Assembly (NCBI GenBank): GCA_036498565.1
Contig: DASYFG010000004.1
Coordinates: 704,380-768,379, forward strand
Length of the DNA stretch: 64,000 bases
Direction of reading: 5' to 3'
Origin: DASYFG01 sp036498565
GTDB taxonomy: Bacteria; Bacillota; Bacilli; Lactobacillales; Lactobacillaceae
Shown: in pieces, positions 45,371 through 54,575 of the stretch
How the letters are laid out: each line of letters starts with the position of its first letter
How positions within the stretch are numbered: position 1 is the stretch's first letter
The notes under the pieces: generated by a model
Database searches by the model: none
Told to the model about the DNA's origin: nothing
The model's input: the letters and a program-made list of their open reading frames with translations, nothing else
Translations under genes and position numbers: made by a program

Positions 45371-47518
45371 TTAGCCTCGTGTTTTCTTTTGTGCCCAGTT
45401 TGATAACCACGTCAACAACGTGATGACCACCAAGTAAACCACTGCGATAATCGCCCAAACGCGGAATCCTTGTGACGTACGTGCCACAATCAACGTTCCG
45501 GTTTGTGTCAATTCCAAAATACCGATTGCTGACAAAATTGAAGTGTCTTTCAACGTAATGATGAATTGGTTGATGAAACTTGGAATCATAATGCGCAAAC
45601 CTTGCGGCATGATGACTTTGCTCATTGATTTACCATATGACAAACCAAGACTGCGCGCTGCTTCCATTTGGCCTTTTTCAACGGCTTCAAAACCACCGCG
45701 GACAAACGCCCCTGTATAAGCACCTTCGTTCAAAATCAACGTAATCAACCCCGCTGCAAACGCTGGGATTTTCAAACCACTAACACTTGGGATTCCGATG
45801 TAAATGAAGAAAGCCAACACCATCAAAGGCAAACCACGGAAAGTATAAATAATCGTCGTTGACAAACCACGCAAGAACTTGCTTTGCGCAACGCCCATCA
45901 AACCAAGGATAATTCCCCAAACAGAGGCCAAAATAATGGCCAATGCCGTCAACTTCAACGTTTCCAACAAACCTTGCCAGAATGCGCCACCGTTCGCATT
46001 CAAAATACCCCAAACAGAATCGTTGTCTGACTTTGAACCGGTGTACTTAGCTTGGCTTGTACCAAGGAATTCGTTGACGATTTTGTCATATGTGCCATCG
46101 TTTTTCAACGCGGCCAAACCTTCGTTAAAGGCGTCCAACAAAGCGGCGTTGTCGCCTTTCTTCACGGCAAAGCCGTACCAACCAGCGTTACCCAATTCTT
46201 GCTTTGGAATTTCCAAACCTAAACCGTTCTTGATCGCATAAGCAATCACAGGCTTGTCTTCAAATGCAGCCGCTGAGTTGCCGTTGACTACATCGTTGTA
46301 CATCGTGTCAGAGTCGTTGAAATACTTAATCTTAAAGCCGTACTTGCTTTCCAAAGACTTCGCGTAATCTGCTCCAGCAGTTCCTGTCTTCAAAGCAACT
46401 GTCTTGCCTTTCAAATCAGACAATGACTTGATGTCAGAACCTTTTTTGATCACCCAAACGACACCAGTTTGGTAGTAAGGTGTCCCAAAGTCGTAGACTT
46501 TTTCACGTTCGTCAGTGATTGACATCCCCGCGATAATGCCGTCAGCTTGACTTGACGCCACACTTTGGGCCGCCGCGTTGAACGCCATTGGCTTCAACGT
46601 GTACGTAAAGCCTTCGCGCTTGGCAATCGCCTTCAACAATTCCAAATCAATTCCCGTGTACTTGTTGTTTTTGTCTTGGAAATCAAATGGTGGATAACTC
46701 GCGTCCGTTGTAATCGTGTAGTTTGGCTTGTAAGTTGCCACTGTGCCATCGCCCAAGAACTTGGCCACAATTTTGGCATACGTGCCGTCTTTTTTCAATT
46801 CCGCCAAGCCCGCGTTGAATTTCTTCAACAAGGTAGCGTTAGCACCCTTTTTCACCCCAAAGCCGTAGTAACCCGCGTTACCCAATTCTTGCTTTGGAAT
46901 TGACAACTTCAAACCGTTTTTGATCGCATAAGCCATCACGGGTTGATCTTCAAATGTCGCCGCGGCGTTGCCGTTGACCACATCGTTGTACATGATGTCA
47001 GAGTCGTTGAAATACTTGACTTTGAATCCGTACTTTTTTTGCAATGACAACGCATATTCAGCGCCGGCGGTACCCGTTTTCAAAGCCACTGTTTGGCCTT
47101 TCAAATCCGCTAGCGACTTGATGCTTGAGCCAGTTTTAACCGCAAAGACAATCCCTGTTTTGAAGTAAGGCGTACTGAAATCGTACGTCTTCAAACGTTC
47201 GTCAGTGATTGTCATCCCCGCGATAATCCCATCAGCTTGATTTGACGCCACACTTTGTGCCGCCGCATCAAAACTCATTGGCTTTAAGGTGTAAGTAAAC
47301 CCTTCGCGCTTGGCGATTTCTTTCAATAATTCTTGGTCAATACCCGTGTATTGCTGATTGCTACCTTGAAAATCAAACGGTGGATAGCTCGCATCCGTTG
47401 TGATCGTGTAGTTTTCCGCCGCAGATGCAGATGTTGCTGGTGCAAAAAATGCCCCCGCTACAGCGAAGAAACTCAGTAACAGCAATGACCATACTTTTCT
47501 CATAGGTTTCTTTTCCAT
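45371..47518 (-). CDS. glnP: GlnP-type transporter: two substrate-binding domains fused to permease
   Basis: About 715 residues. Signal segment (VWSLLLLSFFAVAGAFFAPATSASA), then two homologous binding domains: the first starts YTITTDASYPPFDFQGSN, the second YTITTDASYPPFDFQDKN about 230 residues later, each with DGIIAGM and FNDSD..YNDVVNG. The last ~215 residues are a His/Glu-type permease with GAYTGAFVRGGFEAVEKGQMEAARSLG. Length and order match Lactococcus GlnP. The start is uncertain: ATG 47,518, a GTG at 47,527, or the ATG five codons later. Confidence 0.93.
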   Translation of the reverse strand: MEKKPMRKVWSLLLLSFFAVAGAFFAPATSASAAENYTITTDASYPPFDFQGSNQQYTGIDQELLKEIAKREGFTYTLKPMSFDAAAQSVASNQADGIIAGMTITDERLKTYDFSTPYFKTGIVFAVKTGSSIKSLADLKGQTVALKTGTAGAEYALSLQKKYGFKVKYFNDSDIMYNDVVNGNAAATFEDQPVMAYAIKNGLKLSIPKQELGNAGYYGFGVKKGANATLLKKFNAGLAELKKDGTYAKIVAKFLGDGTVATYKPNYTITTDASYPPFDFQDKNNKYTGIDLELLKAIAKREGFTYTLKPMAFNAAAQSVASSQADGIIAGMSITDEREKVYDFGTPYYQTGVVWVIKKGSDIKSLSDLKGKTVALKTGTAGADYAKSLESKYGFKIKYFNDSDTMYNDVVNGNSAAAFEDKPVIAYAIKNGLGLEIPKQELGNAGWYGFAVKKGDNAALLDAFNEGLAALKNDGTYDKIVNEFLGTSQAKYTGSKSDNDSVWGILNANGGAFWQGLLETLKLTALAIILASVWGIILGLMGVAQSKFLRGLSTTIIYTFRGLPLMVLAFFIYIGIPSVSGLKIPAFAAGLITLILNEGAYTGAFVRGGFEAVEKGQMEAARSLGLSYGKSMSKVIMPQGLRIMIPSFINQFIITLKDTSILSAIGILELTQTGTLIVARTSQGFRVWAIIAVVYLVVITLLTWLSNWAQKKTRG

Positions 47519-47545
47519 TCTTTTCACTTATATTAAAAGTATACT

Positions 47546-47569
47546 AAAAAACCGCCTTTTTGGCGGTTT
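47546..47569 (-). terminator. terminator after smpB
   Basis: AAACCGCC / GGCGGTTT around five A (minus strand), followed by TTTTTT. Confidence 0.85.
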
Positions 47570-47605
47570 GGATGTCAGGTTTTCTCACATAAAAACTTGC
47601 AGCTA

Positions 47606-48070
47606 TTACTTGAATTTTCGGCCTAATTCACGCTCAAGGTCTCGTTTTTTGATATCTTGGCGTTTGTCATATAAACGTTTTCCACGACCAATTCCAATCA
47701 ATACTTTTGCAAAACCATGCGAGAGATAGACTTTCAAAGGCACGATCGTCACCCCTTTTTCTTCGGTCGCTTTTTGTAGTTGCAAAATTTCTTTTTTGTG
47801 GAGCAAAAGTTGGCGCGTGCGCAGCGGATCAACGTTAAACTGATTACCTTGTGCATACGCGGCAATATTGACGTTTGTCAGCAACGCTTTGCCATTGTGA
47901 ATCGTGACAAAACCGTCTGCGATTTGAATTTGACCGGCGCGAATGGATTTAATTTCTGTACCAGTCAGTGAAATGCCGGCCTCAAACGTTTCGGCAATCG
48001 CGTAATTAAAGCGCGCCTTGCGGTTGACGGCTAAAGCACCATCGTCTTCTTTTTTCTTTTTAGCAGCCAG
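47606..48070 (-). CDS. smpB: SsrA-binding protein SmpB, apparent CTG start
   Basis: 154 residues if read from a CTG at 48,068-48,070. The translated N-terminus, AAKKKKEDDGALAVNRKAR then FNYAIAETFEAGISLTGTEI, is the normal SmpB beginning, and VKSIRAG-type residues follow. GGAGG lies 8 nt upstream of the CTG. An in-frame TGA stands two codons before it, and no ATG, GTG or TTG occurs until residue ~63 (TTG at 47,884), far too late for a working protein. The C-terminus (KRQDIKKRDLERELGRKFK) is the basic tail that enters the decoding centre. SmpB brings tmRNA to stalled ribosomes. Confidence 0.9.
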   Translation of the reverse strand: MAAKKKKEDDGALAVNRKARFNYAIAETFEAGISLTGTEIKSIRAGQIQIADGFVTIHNGKALLTNVNIAAYAQGNQFNVDPLRTRQLLLHKKEILQLQKATEEKGVTIVPLKVYLSHGFAKVLIGIGRGKRLYDKRQDIKKRDLERELGRKFK

Positions 48071-48086
48071 AGGTCAGTCCTCCTTC

Positions 48087-50426
48087 TTACTTACTATTAC
48101 GGCGTCCTTGCGGCGTACGGTCGTTGCGTTTACCATTACGGTCATTGTAACGCTTTTCGCCACGATTGCGGCCACCGTTTTGACCATTTTTGTCATCGCG
48201 ACCTCGACCGCGTTGACGGCCAAATGAGCCGCGATCGTTTTCTTTGCGCGCCACCCGAATGTCGGTTGTTGGTCCGTTTTCTGGATTAACCAAAATAAAG
48301 TCCACCGTGCGTTCAACTTTGTTGACCCGCAAAACTTTGATGCGAACGGGTTGACCGATTTGGAAAATACGATGCGATGAGCGGCCAATTAGCGCCGCGT
48401 GACTTTCGTCGTATTCATAATAGTCGTCCGTCAAATTACTAATGTGCACCAAACCTTCAACCGTGTTGTCCAAACTAATAAACAGCCCGAACTTCAAAGC
48501 CGAGTTGACCACACCGTCAAATTCCATGCCGACTTTATCTTCCATAAATTCGGCTTTCTTCAACGCATCAACGTCACGTTCCGTGTCAATGGCACGGCGT
48601 TCGCGCGTTGAGGTGTCTTGACCAATTTGCGCCAACACATCCCGGTATTTAGCTTGGGCTTCGTCGCCCGTGCCGTTCTTTTCGTACCATTTAATCAAAC
48701 GGTGCACCGTCAAATCCGGATAACGACGAATTGGTGACGTGAAGTGCGTGTAATATTCAGCGCCAATACCAAAGTGCCCCACAGGATCATCTGAATATTT
48801 GGCTTGCTTCATCGCGCGCAGCATCATGGTAGAAATCATTTGACCTTCTGGCAAATCTTCCACCGAACGAATCAACGCTTGGAACGCACTTGGCTTCATG
48901 TTATTGGGATCACCCTTCAACGGATGCCCAATCGCTATCGTGAATTCTGCAAATTTTGTCACGCGTTCACTATCTGGTGTTTCGTGAATTCGGTATAGGA
49001 ACGGCACTTTTAACTTGTCAAAGTGTTCGGCCACCGTTTCATTGGCGATCAACATGAAGCTTTCAATCATCCGTTCAGCTGTCGCGCGTTCCCGCAATTC
49101 GATGTCGACTGCTTTACCCGTTTCATCCACAATGATTTTGGCTTCTGGCGCGTCAAATTCAATTGCCCCGCGCTTTTGACGCATATCAACCAACACTTCG
49201 TGAAGTTCTGACATCACTTGTAGCATCGGTGCCAATTCTTCGTAGAACGGTTCCACAAATGTGCCATCGTCCAACAATTGGTTAACACCATCATAAGTCA
49301 AACGCGCATGCGAACGAATCACTGACGTGTGAATATTGTGACTCACCACATGCCCGTTTTTGTCAATTTCCATTTCTGCTGACATGGCCAAACGATCCAC
49401 ACCGGGGTTCAAACTGGCAATCCCGTTAGAAATGTTGCGCGGCAACATCGGAATAACCCGGTCCGTCAAATAAACAGACGTCCCACGATTATACGCTTCT
49501 TCATCCAAAGCCGTGCCTTCTTGCACGTAATGACTCACGTCAGCAATATGCACACCCAAATGATAGTTGCCATTGTCCAACTTCCACGCCACTACCGCAT
49601 CATCAATGTCTTTGGTGTCGGCTCCGTCAATTGTTACCAACGTTTGGTCGCGTAAGTCAATGCGATCAGCCATATCAGCGGCTGGTACTTCCGCTGGAAT
49701 TTGGGCTGCTTCGTCCAAAACCGCTTGCGGAAATTCAGATGGTACTTTGTTGGCGTAAACGATTTGCAAAATGTCCATACCGGGTTCGTCTTTGTAACCG
49801 ACAATTTCACGAACCAATCCGGTCAAAATTTTTGGCTTTTCTGCCGTTGGATAATCCGTGACATCTGCCACCACAACAGTGCCGTCAGTTGGTTTTAGAC
49901 CGTCACCTTTAACCAACAATTTATAACCGGCTGCTTTTTTGTCCGTGATGGTCACTTCACCGATGTACCCGGGGTTTTCGCCGTTCACGTTGAACACGCC
50001 AACCACTTGTTGATACGCGTGTTCTTCGATGTCCAAAACCCGCCCGCTCGCACCGCGGCCGTTGCCAGCTGGTGTGGTGATAATCACGCGAACTTTGTCG
50101 TTGTTCATCGCCAGTTTTGTGTCAGCTGGTCCAATATAAATGTCAGATTCTTTGTCTTCTGGATTCCAAGAAACGAAGCCAAAGCCTTTGTCATTGGCAT
50201 GGAAAACACCAACTAGACCATCTTTTTCATCACGGAATTGGTAATTGCCATCCGTCAAATCCGCTTGTTGCGTGCGCACCAAGGCATTTAAGCCATTTTC
50301 CACTGCTTTGTAACCAGCCGCATCATTCATCCGCAAGCCGTCCGCCAAATTCAGCGCACTAAAACTTTGTGTCGCGTTGGCTTTCAAAAAACCAGCAAGT
50401 TGCGCTTGTAATTGTTTTTGATCCAT
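48087..50426 (-). CDS. rnr: ribonuclease R
   Basis: 779 residues, the Bacillus RNase R length. Cold-shock domains with GFGFVSWNPEDKESDIYI are followed by the RNB domain (IDGADTKDIDDAVV with the catalytic Asp cluster, then YNRGTSVYLTDRVIPMLP) and an S1 domain (FDGVVNSALKFGLFISLDN). The C-terminal ~60 residues are Arg/Gly/Asn-rich and disordered. It degrades structured RNA 3'-5' and acts with tmRNA-SmpB, whose gene follows by 16 nt. A long hairpin lies in its leader. Confidence 0.97.
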   Translation of the reverse strand: MDQKQLQAQLAGFLKANATQSFSALNLADGLRMNDAAGYKAVENGLNALVRTQQADLTDGNYQFRDEKDGLVGVFHANDKGFGFVSWNPEDKESDIYIGPADTKLAMNNDKVRVIITTPAGNGRGASGRVLDIEEHAYQQVVGVFNVNGENPGYIGEVTITDKKAAGYKLLVKGDGLKPTDGTVVVADVTDYPTAEKPKILTGLVREIVGYKDEPGMDILQIVYANKVPSEFPQAVLDEAAQIPAEVPAADMADRIDLRDQTLVTIDGADTKDIDDAVVAWKLDNGNYHLGVHIADVSHYVQEGTALDEEAYNRGTSVYLTDRVIPMLPRNISNGIASLNPGVDRLAMSAEMEIDKNGHVVSHNIHTSVIRSHARLTYDGVNQLLDDGTFVEPFYEELAPMLQVMSELHEVLVDMRQKRGAIEFDAPEAKIIVDETGKAVDIELRERATAERMIESFMLIANETVAEHFDKLKVPFLYRIHETPDSERVTKFAEFTIAIGHPLKGDPNNMKPSAFQALIRSVEDLPEGQMISTMMLRAMKQAKYSDDPVGHFGIGAEYYTHFTSPIRRYPDLTVHRLIKWYEKNGTGDEAQAKYRDVLAQIGQDTSTRERRAIDTERDVDALKKAEFMEDKVGMEFDGVVNSALKFGLFISLDNTVEGLVHISNLTDDYYEYDESHAALIGRSSHRIFQIGQPVRIKVLRVNKVERTVDFILVNPENGPTTDIRVARKENDRGSFGRQRGRGRDDKNGQNGGRNRGEKRYNDRNGKRNDRTPQGRRNSK

Positions 50427-50460
50427 TATTCTTCCTTTAATTTAAACGCGTTCCAGGGTT

Positions 50461-50539
50461 CGGGAAGCGGTATGTAAGTCATCATCACGAAAAATCGTTA
50501 CACGATTTTACGCGCTAATCCCTTACATACCGCTTCCCG
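50461..50539. repeat. 18-bp inverted repeat with nested hairpin upstream of rnr
   Basis: CGGGAAGCGGTATGTAAG (50,461-50,478) is perfectly complementary to 50,522-50,539. The 43-nt interior holds a second stem, AAAATCG / CGATTTT, with a five-base loop. It lies 35 nt upstream of the rnr start and downstream of the secG terminator, and has no T run, so it is not a simple terminator. Confidence 0.75.
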
Positions 50540-50584
50540 TTTTGGCAAAGCCAAAACCACCCTTTCACGCTCTTACCAAAATAA

Positions 50585-50609
50585 AACACCTCCGAGTCTC
50601 GGAGGTGTT
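50585..50609 (-). terminator. terminator after secG
   Basis: AACACCTCCGA / TCGGAGGTGTT with a short loop, followed by TTTATTTT on the minus strand. Confidence 0.85.
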
Positions 50610-50612
50610 GGC

Positions 50613-50849
50613 TTAATGTGCAGAAACGTACATCAAAGCAATGCCGATCAAGAACCAAATAGCGCCCAATACAGCAGTTGCACGACGCATTACCGCTTCA
50701 AATCCACGTGACTTACGTTCAGTAAACAAATCGCCGCCACCACCCGACAAAGCGGAAAGTGCGTCTTGTTGCTTACTTGGTTGCATCATCACCGTCACAA
50801 TAATCATCGCGCCCACAATCAGTAGCGCTGTCGTCAAAATTCCTGCCAC
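50613..50849 (-). CDS. secG: preprotein translocase subunit SecG
   Basis: 78 residues with two membrane spans (ILTTALLIVGAMIIVTVMM and AVLGAIWFLIGIALMYVSA) around a Gly/Ser-rich loop, ALSALSGGGGDLFTERKSRG, typical of SecG. It assists SecYEG translocation. SecG-rnr-smpB is a common order in Firmicutes. Confidence 0.95.
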   Translation of the reverse strand: MAGILTTALLIVGAMIIVTVMMQPSKQQDALSALSGGGGDLFTERKSRGFEAVMRRATAVLGAIWFLIGIALMYVSAH

Positions 50850-50903
50850 AGTCTAACTCCTTTACCCATTCACCTTGCAAATGAGTGCCTAATACTAATT
50901 TTT

Positions 50904-50931
50904 AGTATAGCATGTTTTAAACAAGAAACAA
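50904..50931 (-). promoter_or_regulatory. secG promoter
   Basis: TTGTTT, 16 nt, TATACT on the minus strand, about 55 nt before the secG start. Confidence 0.6.
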
Positions 50932-50941
50932 AGGAAAAAAC

Positions 50942-52105
50942 CTAGTAATAAGCTCGTTGTGGCAAATGCCGGCGTCGCCGTTGTAAACGACGCCGACGCT
51001 GTTGCACAACCTCCGGAATTGCCAAAATCATACCAGCCACACTGGCCAAAATCACAAACATCGCAAGCGATAACAACACTGCTCCAACAACCGTCGGCAA
51101 ACCAACAACGTCATTTAAATAAGTCGTGACATGTTGCATCCGGCTATGTAACACGCCCTCCCAAAAGGCCGGCGAGCGATCCAACAAAAACACCGCAAAC
51201 GTCAACGCCCCAACTCGCGCGACAAATTTTTGACGTGCATCACGCAAACTCGGCATTTGCACAAAGAAATGAAATAACGCCAACGTTGCAATCACCACGT
51301 TCGGTGACAAATAACTCAAAAATGTTTTGTCGACCGTCGCAATATCACTTTTGCCAAACAACGGCGGGATAATCGTGCATAACCACCCAAACGCACTAGC
51401 GCCTCCATACACCAGCAGCGCCTGCCATTTATTCAGCGCATTCAAACGCTTAGGCAAGCCGTACAAACGCCAATACGCGCCGACAAAATACAAAATCAAC
51501 AACCAAGCGCCGGTAAAACCGCCCCGCAAAAAGAAATTTCCTTGCCACCCAACCGTGATTGCAATCCCCAATAACGCCAACGTAATTTGACCAAAGACTC
51601 TCTGCGGCAATTGCTTAATGCCGGCATTAATAATCGGCAACATCAAGTAAACAAACAGATAGGCACTAAAATACCAATACGTGCGCGCACTGATTGGAAA
51701 CAAAGTCTGGACAATCGTCTGTGAGGTTAAAATCTGCGGTTGCAGACTGCCAATCACCACCAACGTCACCAACCCCATCGCGAGCGCCTGGCCCCATAGT
51801 TGAAGCACTTTTTTGAATTTCATGTCGTGATGAATCAATAAATAACCACTAATTAGGCCAAATAAATTCACCGCCACAATCACTAACGCTTCAAAAAACC
51901 ACGCCGCGGCCCAATCCCAATCCATTTGATCGTAATGACGCAATACGCCGCCCCACCACAAATTATGAATAGCCACCACCATAAATCCAGCCGTTACCCG
52001 GGCAAAATCAATGCCCCCTAATCGTGTTGCATCTGTCTTTTCCATAAGTCTATCGTCCACCCCAAACGTTAACTCAGGTTTAAAATAAGCCCACAGTTTT
52101 GTCAC
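50942..52105 (-). CDS. membrane acyltransferase, acyltransferase-3 family
   Basis: Up to 387 residues with about ten spans. RLGGIDFARVTAGFMVVAIHNLWWGG is a variant of the N-terminal acyltransferase-3 block; the usual second His is Asn here (IHN). A basic Arg/Gln-rich tail (VVQQRRRRLQRRRRHLPQR) closes the protein on the cytoplasmic side. The start is unsure: the GTG at 52,105 has no visible ribosome site, while ATG 52,045 gives EKTDATRLGG. It is divergent to dsdA. Function beyond the family is not clear. Confidence 0.78.
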   Translation of the reverse strand: MTKLWAYFKPELTFGVDDRLMEKTDATRLGGIDFARVTAGFMVVAIHNLWWGGVLRHYDQMDWDWAAAWFFEALVIVAVNLFGLISGYLLIHHDMKFKKVLQLWGQALAMGLVTLVVIGSLQPQILTSQTIVQTLFPISARTYWYFSAYLFVYLMLPIINAGIKQLPQRVFGQITLALLGIAITVGWQGNFFLRGGFTGAWLLILYFVGAYWRLYGLPKRLNALNKWQALLVYGGASAFGWLCTIIPPLFGKSDIATVDKTFLSYLSPNVVIATLALFHFFVQMPSLRDARQKFVARVGALTFAVFLLDRSPAFWEGVLHSRMQHVTTYLNDVVGLPTVVGAVLLSLAMFVILASVAGMILAIPEVVQQRRRRLQRRRRHLPQRAYY

Positions 52106-52208
52106 AAAATTCGATCAATTTCACAAAGTGATGTCAAGAAAGTTAACGGCATTACACAAAAAGTCGGCCAGCTGTTTTATACTCAAGAAAACACCTTTGG
52201 AGGAAATC

Positions 52209-53528
52209 ATGCCGTCTCTCACGCAATTGCACACAACTTTTCCACAAATTGAAGATTTAGCCAACTACAACCCGCTATTTTGGCAAAATCCGCATTATGG
52301 CGAACGCGCGGATTTACCGTTCTCTCAAGCTGATATTTTTGACGCTGTGGCGCGTTGGCAGCGTTTCGCACCTTATTTGGCGCAAGCATTTCCTGAAACG
52401 ACCGCCACGAACGGCTCGATTGAATCGCCGTTGCTACGAGTCGCCAACATGCAAAAAGCCTTTGAAACGCTCTACCAAACAACCGTCCCTGGGAAAATTT
52501 TTGTCAAAGCCGATAGTCTGTTACCGATTTCTGGCTCCATCAAATCCCGCGGTGGTATTTACGAAGTCCTCAAATTCGCCGAACAAATCGCCATTGAACA
52601 AGGCGGCTTAAGCTACGAAGACGATTACAGCGTTTTACTCACGCCAAAATTCAAACAGTTATTTGCCCAATACGGCATTGCCGTGGGTTCCACCGGGAAT
52701 TTAGGTTTGAGCATCGGCATGGCGGGTGCCAGTTTCGGCTTCCAAACAACCGTCCACATGTCCGCTGACGCCCGCGCATGGAAAAAAGATTTGCTGCGGT
52801 CAAAAGGCGTGACGGTCGTTGAGTACGATAGTGATTTCACCACCGCCATTACGGCAGGCCGTTTGCAAGCAGAAAACGAGCCCAACACGTACTTTGTCGA
52901 CGACGAAGGCTCGCGCGACTTATTCCTCGGCTACGCATCAGCGGCGGTTCATTTACAAAAACAGTTGCATGAGGCCGGCGTTTTTCCCGATGCTGATCAT
53001 CCGGTTTTTGTTTATTTGCCCGCCGGCGTTGGCGGCAGTCCGGCCGGCGTGAGCTTTGGTATGAAAAGTGTGTTGGGTGAACACATTTACCCGGTTTTTG
53101 TCGAGCCCACGCACGTACCGTCTGTGACTTTGGGGATGATGACCGGGTTAAATGATGAAATTTCTGTCTACGATATTGGCCTTGATGGCAAAACGCATGC
53201 CGATGGTTTGGCGGTTGGCCGCCCTTCGCGCATTGCCGGCCACGTGATGAAGACGCTTTTGTACGGCTCACAGACTTTCACTGACGACGTGATTTACGCC
53301 TACCTCACGCTCTTACACGAAACCGAAACGCTCAAAGTTGAACCCTCTTCTAGCGCCGGTTTCACTGGTATTTTGCCAACCATCGCGCATTTTGACAAAC
53401 CCGAAATTTTGCCAAACGCCACCCACATCGTTTGGGCCACCGGCGGCCTGCTTTTGCCAGAAGATGATTATCAAACATACGTGCAACACGGCCAAGAAGT
53501 ATTGGACCAAATGAAAAGCCATGGATAA
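52209..53528 (+). CDS. dsdA: D-serine dehydratase (D-serine ammonia-lyase)
   Basis: 439 residues from the ATG at 52,209 with GGAGGAAAT ahead; upstream in-frame codons from 52,128 overlap the promoter (TATACT, 52,178-52,183). The PLP Lys lies in SGSIKSRGGIYEVLKFAE, and the PLP phosphate loop in GSTGNLGLSIGMAG. It turns D-serine into pyruvate and ammonia, which protects wall synthesis from D-serine. The gene is GC-rich and one of four protein genes on the plus strand or divergent here. Confidence 0.95.
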   Translation: MPSLTQLHTTFPQIEDLANYNPLFWQNPHYGERADLPFSQADIFDAVARWQRFAPYLAQAFPETTATNGSIESPLLRVANMQKAFETLYQTTVPGKIFVKADSLLPISGSIKSRGGIYEVLKFAEQIAIEQGGLSYEDDYSVLLTPKFKQLFAQYGIAVGSTGNLGLSIGMAGASFGFQTTVHMSADARAWKKDLLRSKGVTVVEYDSDFTTAITAGRLQAENEPNTYFVDDEGSRDLFLGYASAAVHLQKQLHEAGVFPDADHPVFVYLPAGVGGSPAGVSFGMKSVLGEHIYPVFVEPTHVPSVTLGMMTGLNDEISVYDIGLDGKTHADGLAVGRPSRIAGHVMKTLLYGSQTFTDDVIYAYLTLLHETETLKVEPSSSAGFTGILPTIAHFDKPEILPNATHIVWATGGLLLPEDDYQTYVQHGQEVLDQMKSHG

Positions 53529-53541
53529 CCATGGCTTTTTT
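53514..53541 (+). terminator. terminator overlapping the dsdA stop codon
   Basis: AAAAGCCATGG / CCATGGCTTTT with loop ATAA; the stem contains the last codons and the loop holds the TAA stop. A T run follows. Confidence 0.85.
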
Positions 53542-53550
53542 GCTAGCAAC

Positions 53551-53578
53551 AAAAAAAGCATCCATACGGATGCTTTTT
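53551..53578 (-). terminator. terminator after rpsI
   Basis: AAAAAGCATCC / GGATGCTTTTT with loop GTAT, followed by seven T on the minus strand. Confidence 0.85.
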
Positions 53579-53608
53579 CCTGTAAAAACCAGAAACGAAA
53601 ATAAAATA

Positions 53609-54004
53609 TTAACGCTTTGAGAATTGAGAAGCCTTACGAGCCTTCTTCAAACCTGGCTTCTTACGTTCCTTCATACGTGCGTCACGTGTCAAAAGACCTG
53701 CGGCCTTCAACGCTGCACGGAAGTCTGGGTCAACTTGCAACAATGCACGGGCAATTCCGTGACGGATTGCACCAGCTTGTCCTGAGAAACCACCACCGTT
53801 AACGTTAACCAAAACGTCGTAGTTACCTGCAGTTTCAGTTGCACCAAAAGGTTGTTCCATCACCACACGCAAGTTTGCGAAAGGAATGTAATCTTCGGCA
53901 GCCTTGCCGTTGATTGTGATTGCGCCGTTACCAGGAACCAAGCGCACACGTGCAACTGAGTTCTTACGACGACCTGTACCAGCGTATACTACTGAGTTAG
54001 CCAT
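53609..54004 (-). CDS. rpsI: 30S ribosomal protein S9
   Basis: 131 residues from the ATG at 54,004 (AAAGGAGAA ahead; the TTG two codons earlier is less likely). YAGTGRRKNSVARVRLVPG and the C-terminal KKPGLKKARKASQFSKR, whose tail reaches the P-site tRNA, are diagnostic. It is co-transcribed with rplM. Confidence 0.98.
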   Translation of the reverse strand: MANSVVYAGTGRRKNSVARVRLVPGNGAITINGKAAEDYIPFANLRVVMEQPFGATETAGNYDVLVNVNGGGFSGQAGAIRHGIARALLQVDPDFRAALKAAGLLTRDARMKERKKPGLKKARKASQFSKR

Positions 54005-54023
54005 AATCAATGATTCTCCTTTC

Positions 54024-54467
54024 TTAGATCAAGTTTGTGATGTCCAAAACTTCAGGCTTTTGGGCTGCGTGTGTGTGTTCTGCACCCGCAAATACGTGCA
54101 AGTTCAAGCCTTGCTTGCGACCCAATGAAGTCTTTGGCAACATACCTTTAACTGACAATTCAACCAAACGGTCGGGACGGTTGTCACGCAAGTTTCCTGC
54201 TGTGCGTTCCTTCAATCCACCTGGGTGACCTGAGTGGTGGTAGTAAATCTTGTCAGTTGCCTTCTTACCTGTCAACTTTACGTCAGCAGCGTTGATAACG
54301 ATAACGTTATCACCCATGTCTACTGAAGGTGTGAAAGTTGGCTTGTTCTTACCGCGCAAAACTGAAGCTACTACGGTTGACAAACGACCCAAGGCTACGC
54401 CTTGTGCGTCGATGACATACCACTTCTTTTCAATTTCACCGGGCTTTGCTAAAAATGTTGTACGCAT
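54024..54467 (-). CDS. rplM: 50S ribosomal protein L13
   Basis: 147 residues. WYVIDAQGVALGRLSTVVASVLRGKNKPTF and NAADVKLTGKKATDKIYYHHSGHPGG are the L13 core. First gene of rplM-rpsI; in Firmicutes L13 controls this operon by binding its own leader, and such a leader is present at 54,468-54,570. Confidence 0.98.
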   Translation of the reverse strand: MRTTFLAKPGEIEKKWYVIDAQGVALGRLSTVVASVLRGKNKPTFTPSVDMGDNVIVINAADVKLTGKKATDKIYYHHSGHPGGLKERTAGNLRDNRPDRLVELSVKGMLPKTSLGRKQGLNLHVFAGAEHTHAAQKPEVLDITNLI

Positions 54468-54570
54468 GTTCGCGCTCCTTTTGATAAGTTGTTTACGGGG
54501 ATTCGTCGTTCCTTACGAATCAATTCCTACAATAAGTTTCCGGGGCTTATCGTGAGGTAAACAATACCGA
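54468..54570 (-). ncRNA. L13-type ribosomal protein leader
   Basis: The leader between promoter and rplM can fold as a closing stem TTGTTTAC / GTAAACAA enclosing GATAAG / CTTATT and GATTCG / CGAATC hairpins, leaving AAAGGAG free at the 3' end. The position and multi-stem plan fit the known L13 leader class; I have not aligned it to a covariance model. Confidence 0.65.
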
Positions 54571-54575
54571 GAACT

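Noticed and set aside
47606..47884. A 92-residue truncated smpB from the TTG at 47,884
   Set aside because: It would lack the whole OB-fold N-terminus, which is intact in frame upstream back to a CTG with a good ribosome site.
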